Below, one piece after another: positions 61,089 through 64,000 of a stretch of DNA of 64,000 nucleotides. The DNA comes from Janthinobacterium lividum (lineage in GTDB: Bacteria; Pseudomonadota; Gammaproteobacteria; Burkholderiales; Burkholderiaceae_D): assembly GCF_011601275.1 (NCBI RefSeq), contig NZ_JAAOLY010000008.1:124001-188000 (forward strand). Direction: 5' to 3'. Under the pieces are notes generated by a model. That model worked only from the letters and a program-made list of their open reading frames with translations, was not told the origin of the DNA and ran no database searches. Made by a program: the position numbers and the translations under genes. Position 1 is the first letter of the stretch. The number at the start of each line of letters is the position of its first letter.

Positions 61089-64000
61089 ATGTTTAATTCA
61101 CCTTACCAGCGCCTGCGCGCCAGCCTGCGCGTGCTGTATGGCTCATCGATCTATGGCGCCTTGCTGCTGGTGGTATTTGGCGGCCTCGTCGTTCCCGCCA
61201 TCTTCGGCAGCTACGTGCTCGTCGGCGTGCATGAGCGCCAGTCGGCGCGCACCAGCCTGAACGAGGCCTTGCAGCGCAATGTCGACATCCTGGCGCTGGG
61301 CATGCAGGAGTCGCTGTGGAACATGAATGCGGAATCGGCCCATTCGCTGGTCGAGTCGGTGATGCGCGACCGTTCCGTGCTGCTGGTGAAAGTGCTGGGG
61401 CAGGGCGACACGGAATTCATCAGCCTGCAGGCGCCGCAGCGGCCCGTGGGCAATCTGTACCGCGCCGGGCGCGACATTCTCGTGCGCGGCGAACGCATCG
61501 GCCACGTCGTCGTCGAGATGGACGATGCGCGCAGCCAGCAGGAACTGCGCGAAAAGCAGATGTCGTATATTTTCGTGCTGGGCGCGCAGCTGGCCGTGTC
61601 GATGGCGCTGATCGTGCTGTTCCTGAACCGCCGCCTGCTCAAGCCCCTGCGCCGCCTGACGCGCTTTTCCGACCGTCTGTCGCACGGCGATTTCGACACG
61701 CCCCTGGCCTCGCACGGCAATGATGAACTGGGTCGCCTGACGGCCCAGCTCGAGCAAATGCGCGCCGCCATCGGCCAGCTGTTCGAGGATGTGGGCCAGC
61801 GCGAAGAGCGTTTCCGCACCATCGTCACGCAAGTGCCGGGCGCCGTCTTCCGCTACCGGCCCGACGGCCCCATCGATTTCGTCAGCGACGCCATCGAAGA
61901 TATCTCCGGCTATTCGGCGCGCCAGTTCATGCGCGGCACCACGCATGCCTGGGCCGACCTGATTTGCCCGGAAGACCGCCGCGAGCATCGCCGCGCCGTC
62001 CGTCAGGCCGTGCATGACGCGCGGCCGTATGCGCTCGAATACCGCATCATCGACGCCTTCGGCATCGAGCGCTGGGTGGCCGAGAATGGCCAGCCTCAGG
62101 CAGGCGAGCAAGGCGTCATCTGGATCGACGGCATCATCGCCGACATCAGCCAGCGCAAGCACCACGAGATGCGCATCGAAGCGCTGCTGACGGAGCAGAG
62201 CGCGATCCTCGACAACGTGATGTTCGGCGTGATGTTCGTGCGCCACCGCCGCATCATTTCCGTCAACCGCCGCTGCGAGGAACTCTTTGGTTACGGCCAT
62301 GCCGAGATGACGGGCAGTTCCACCGCCATCGTGTTTACCAGTTCGTATGACTTCGAGGAGGCGGGCGAGCGCCAGTATCCGGCGCTGGCCGCGGGCGGCG
62401 ATTTCAGCGAGGAGCGCCAGTACAAGCGCCGCGACGGCAGCCTGTTCTGGGCGCTGGTGAGCGGCTGCGCGCTCGATCCGCTGCGCCCCAACGAGGGCAG
62501 CATCTGGGTGTACGCCGATATCACGGCGCGCAAGGAAGCCGAAGAAAAACTGCGTTTGTCGGCCACGGTGCTCGAACACATCGCCGACGGCGTTATGGTG
62601 GTCGATGCGGATGGCATCATCGTTACCGTCAATCCCGCCTTCACGCAAATCACGGGCTACGCCGAAGCCGAAGCGCTCGGCCAGCACTCTTCTCTGACAC
62701 GCTCGGCGCGCCACGATGCGGCGTTCTACCAGGCCATGTGGGACGAATTGAAGACCAGCGGCTTCTGGCGCGGCGAGATCTGGCACCAGCGCAAGAACGG
62801 CGAGCTGTATCTGGAGTGGCTGACCATCAGCGCCGTGCGCGATGCGCGCGCCGGCACCACGCATTATGTGGGCGTGTTCAGCGATATCACCCTGATCAAG
62901 GAGTCGCAGGAAAAGCTCGACCACATGGCCCACCACGACCCGTTGACGGCGCTGCCGAACCGGCTGCTGTTCCACGACCGTCTGCAGCACGCCTTGCTGC
63001 GCGCCGCGCGCGACCAGGAGCAGCTGGCCGTGCTGTTCATCGACCTGGACCGCTTCAAGAACGTCAACGACACCCTGGGCCACCATGTGGGCGATGAACT
63101 GCTGCAAAAGGTGGCCGGCCAGCTGGCGGCCCGCCTGCGCGAAGGCGATACCCTGGCGCGCCTGGGCGGCGATGAGTTCATCGTCCTGCTCGAACGCATC
63201 GACGGCGAATATGGCGCCACGCAGGTGGCGGAAAAGCTGATGACCATGTTCGACCAGCCGTTCACGGTGGCCGGGCACGAGCTGTTTGTCACTTGCAGCG
63301 TGGGTATCAGCCTGTACCCGGACGATGCGCTGGACTTGAATATGCTGATCCGAAACGCCGACGTGGCCATGTACCAGGCCAAGGCGCGCGGGCGCAATGG
63401 CTACCGCTTCTATGCGCCGTCGATGACGGGCGAGGGCGTCGAGCGGCTGCGCCTGGAAACCTTCTTGCGCCGCTCAATCGAGAAGAACGAGATGTTCCTC
63501 AATTATCAGCCGCAGGTGGAAATCGACACGGGCCGCCTGGTCGGTGTCGAAGCCCTGGTGCGCTGGAACCACCCGGAACTGGGTCTGGTGCCGCCGGCCC
63601 GCTTCATCCCGCTGGCCGAGGACAGCGGTTTCATCAACCAGCTGGGCAAATGGGTGCTCGATGAAGCGTGCCGCCAGATGATGCGCTGGCAGGCACAGGG
63701 CTTGCACGTGCCGAAGATGGCCGTGAATCTGTCGGTAAAACAGTTCGAGCGGGGCAGCATCGCCGGCATGGTGGCCGCCATATTGAAGGAAACGGGTCTG
63801 GAGCCGCAGCGCCTGCAGCTGGAAGTGACGGAGTCCGTCATCATGAACACGGGCGACGCCCTCGGTTTCATCAACGACTTGCACGCCATCGGCGTGGGCC
63901 TGGCCATCGACGATTTCGGCACCGGCTATTCCTCGCTCGCGTATTTGAAACAGCTGCCCGTGCAGACCCTGAAGATCGACCGTTCCTTCATCAAGGATAT
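61089..64000 (+). CDS. Membrane PAS-GGDEF-EAL protein, 3' end outside window
   Basis: At least 970 aa; no stop in the window. Membrane segment 1 (~20-45: SIYGALLLVVFGGLVVPAIF), a periplasmic sensor (~46-155), membrane segment 2 (~157-180), HAMP, then three PAS domains (~240-370, 370-490, 490-610). GGDEF follows with intact LGGDEFIVLL at ~692, then EAL with VGVEALVRWNHPE (~820) and DDFGTGYSSL. Both c-di-GMP synthase and phosphodiesterase signatures are complete, so it may be bifunctional. ATG 61089 gives MFNSPYQRLRASLRV. Confidence 0.95.
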   Translation, partial: MFNSPYQRLRASLRVLYGSSIYGALLLVVFGGLVVPAIFGSYVLVGVHERQSARTSLNEALQRNVDILALGMQESLWNMNAESAHSLVESVMRDRSVLLVKVLGQGDTEFISLQAPQRPVGNLYRAGRDILVRGERIGHVVVEMDDARSQQELREKQMSYIFVLGAQLAVSMALIVLFLNRRLLKPLRRLTRFSDRLSHGDFDTPLASHGNDELGRLTAQLEQMRAAIGQLFEDVGQREERFRTIVTQVPGAVFRYRPDGPIDFVSDAIEDISGYSARQFMRGTTHAWADLICPEDRREHRRAVRQAVHDARPYALEYRIIDAFGIERWVAENGQPQAGEQGVIWIDGIIADISQRKHHEMRIEALLTEQSAILDNVMFGVMFVRHRRIISVNRRCEELFGYGHAEMTGSSTAIVFTSSYDFEEAGERQYPALAAGGDFSEERQYKRRDGSLFWALVSGCALDPLRPNEGSIWVYADITARKEAEEKLRLSATVLEHIADGVMVVDADGIIVTVNPAFTQITGYAEAEALGQHSSLTRSARHDAAFYQAMWDELKTSGFWRGEIWHQRKNGELYLEWLTISAVRDARAGTTHYVGVFSDITLIKESQEKLDHMAHHDPLTALPNRLLFHDRLQHALLRAARDQEQLAVLFIDLDRFKNVNDTLGHHVGDELLQKVAGQLAARLREGDTLARLGGDEFIVLLERIDGEYGATQVAEKLMTMFDQPFTVAGHELFVTCSVGISLYPDDALDLNMLIRNADVAMYQAKARGRNGYRFYAPSMTGEGVERLRLETFLRRSIEKNEMFLNYQPQVEIDTGRLVGVEALVRWNHPELGLVPPARFIPLAEDSGFINQLGKWVLDEACRQMMRWQAQGLHVPKMAVNLSVKQFERGSIAGMVAAILKETGLEPQRLQLEVTESVIMNTGDALGFINDLHAIGVGLAIDDFGTGYSSLAYLKQLPVQTLKIDRSFIKD

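Noticed and set aside
61143-63278. A 711-codon minus-strand frame over the PAS-GGDEF-EAL gene
   Set aside because: Shadow. The plus strand encodes full GGDEF and EAL signatures but has no stop inside the window.

Overview
The window is high-GC DNA with tightly packed genes. The gene content points to a betaproteobacterium of the Oxalobacteraceae (Janthinobacterium, Massilia or Duganella type). Supporting evidence is the tsaB-rimI-uracil-DNA-glycosylase run, several PEP-CTERM proteins, an FMN riboswitch in front of a stand-alone ribB, many LysR/AraC/MarR/MocR regulators and a heavy load of c-di-GMP and two-component genes. This is a taxonomic inference from family content; no rRNA or other marker gene is present. 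No tRNA, rRNA, CRISPR array or complete insertion sequence was found.

Layout. 0-8 kb is housekeeping: dapC (partial, minus strand), tsaB-rimI-udg-DUF1853 with overlapping reading frames, lplT facing a GC-rich palindrome, then alr and radA with a LexA-like box in front of radA. 8-14.8 kb holds a PilZ protein, an isolated fliD, an AraC regulator divergent from an MFS transporter with rraA, a PEP-CTERM protein, a DUF4952 protein and a MerR regulator divergent from a small membrane protein. 14.8-22 kb is accessory: a DUF4153 membrane protein, an unrecognised 146-aa protein, an S41 peptidase-MarR operon under a 32-bp palindrome, and a LysE exporter-MocR pair under a 26-bp palindrome. 22-29.4 kb holds motA without motB, LysR divergent from a D-tartrate dehydratase-like enolase, VOC, PQ-loop and DUF4105 proteins, an RhlE-type helicase and a lipoprotein.

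29.5-35.7 kb is a signalling locus. Five plus-strand genes are joined by four 4-base ATGA overlaps: REC-PAS, a 110-aa module protein, HDOD, PAS-histidine kinase, and REC with a degenerate HD-GYP domain. A second, paralogous PAS-kinase converges on them. 35.8-38.4 kb is an MlaE/MlaD/lipoprotein operon with no ATPase beside it. 38.4-47 kb holds LysR divergent from a DHA2 MFS exporter, ribB with its riboswitch, a 944-aa M16 peptidase, a 65-aa protein and a chemoreceptor.

46.8-52.3 kb holds a back-to-back E1-like (ThiF) and nitroreductase-fold pair, two tandem PEP-CTERM paralogues with a sigma-54-like promoter, and a UGT-type glycosyltransferase. 52.4-53.5 kb has small genes, including a 57-aa proline-rich and a 45-aa membrane protein. 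53.5-61 kb holds a thioesterase, a second DEAD-box helicase with a long leader, a frameshifted toxin-like gene with its HTH partner beside a 46-bp palindrome, fabI, mltD, DUF1415, DUF1289 and DUF1993. The window ends inside a large PAS-GGDEF-EAL protein.

The best candidates for under-described biology are the ThiF-nitroreductase pair, the ATGA-linked signalling operon with its degenerate HD-GYP and free-standing accessory module, and the toxin-like/HTH pair at the 46-bp palindrome.
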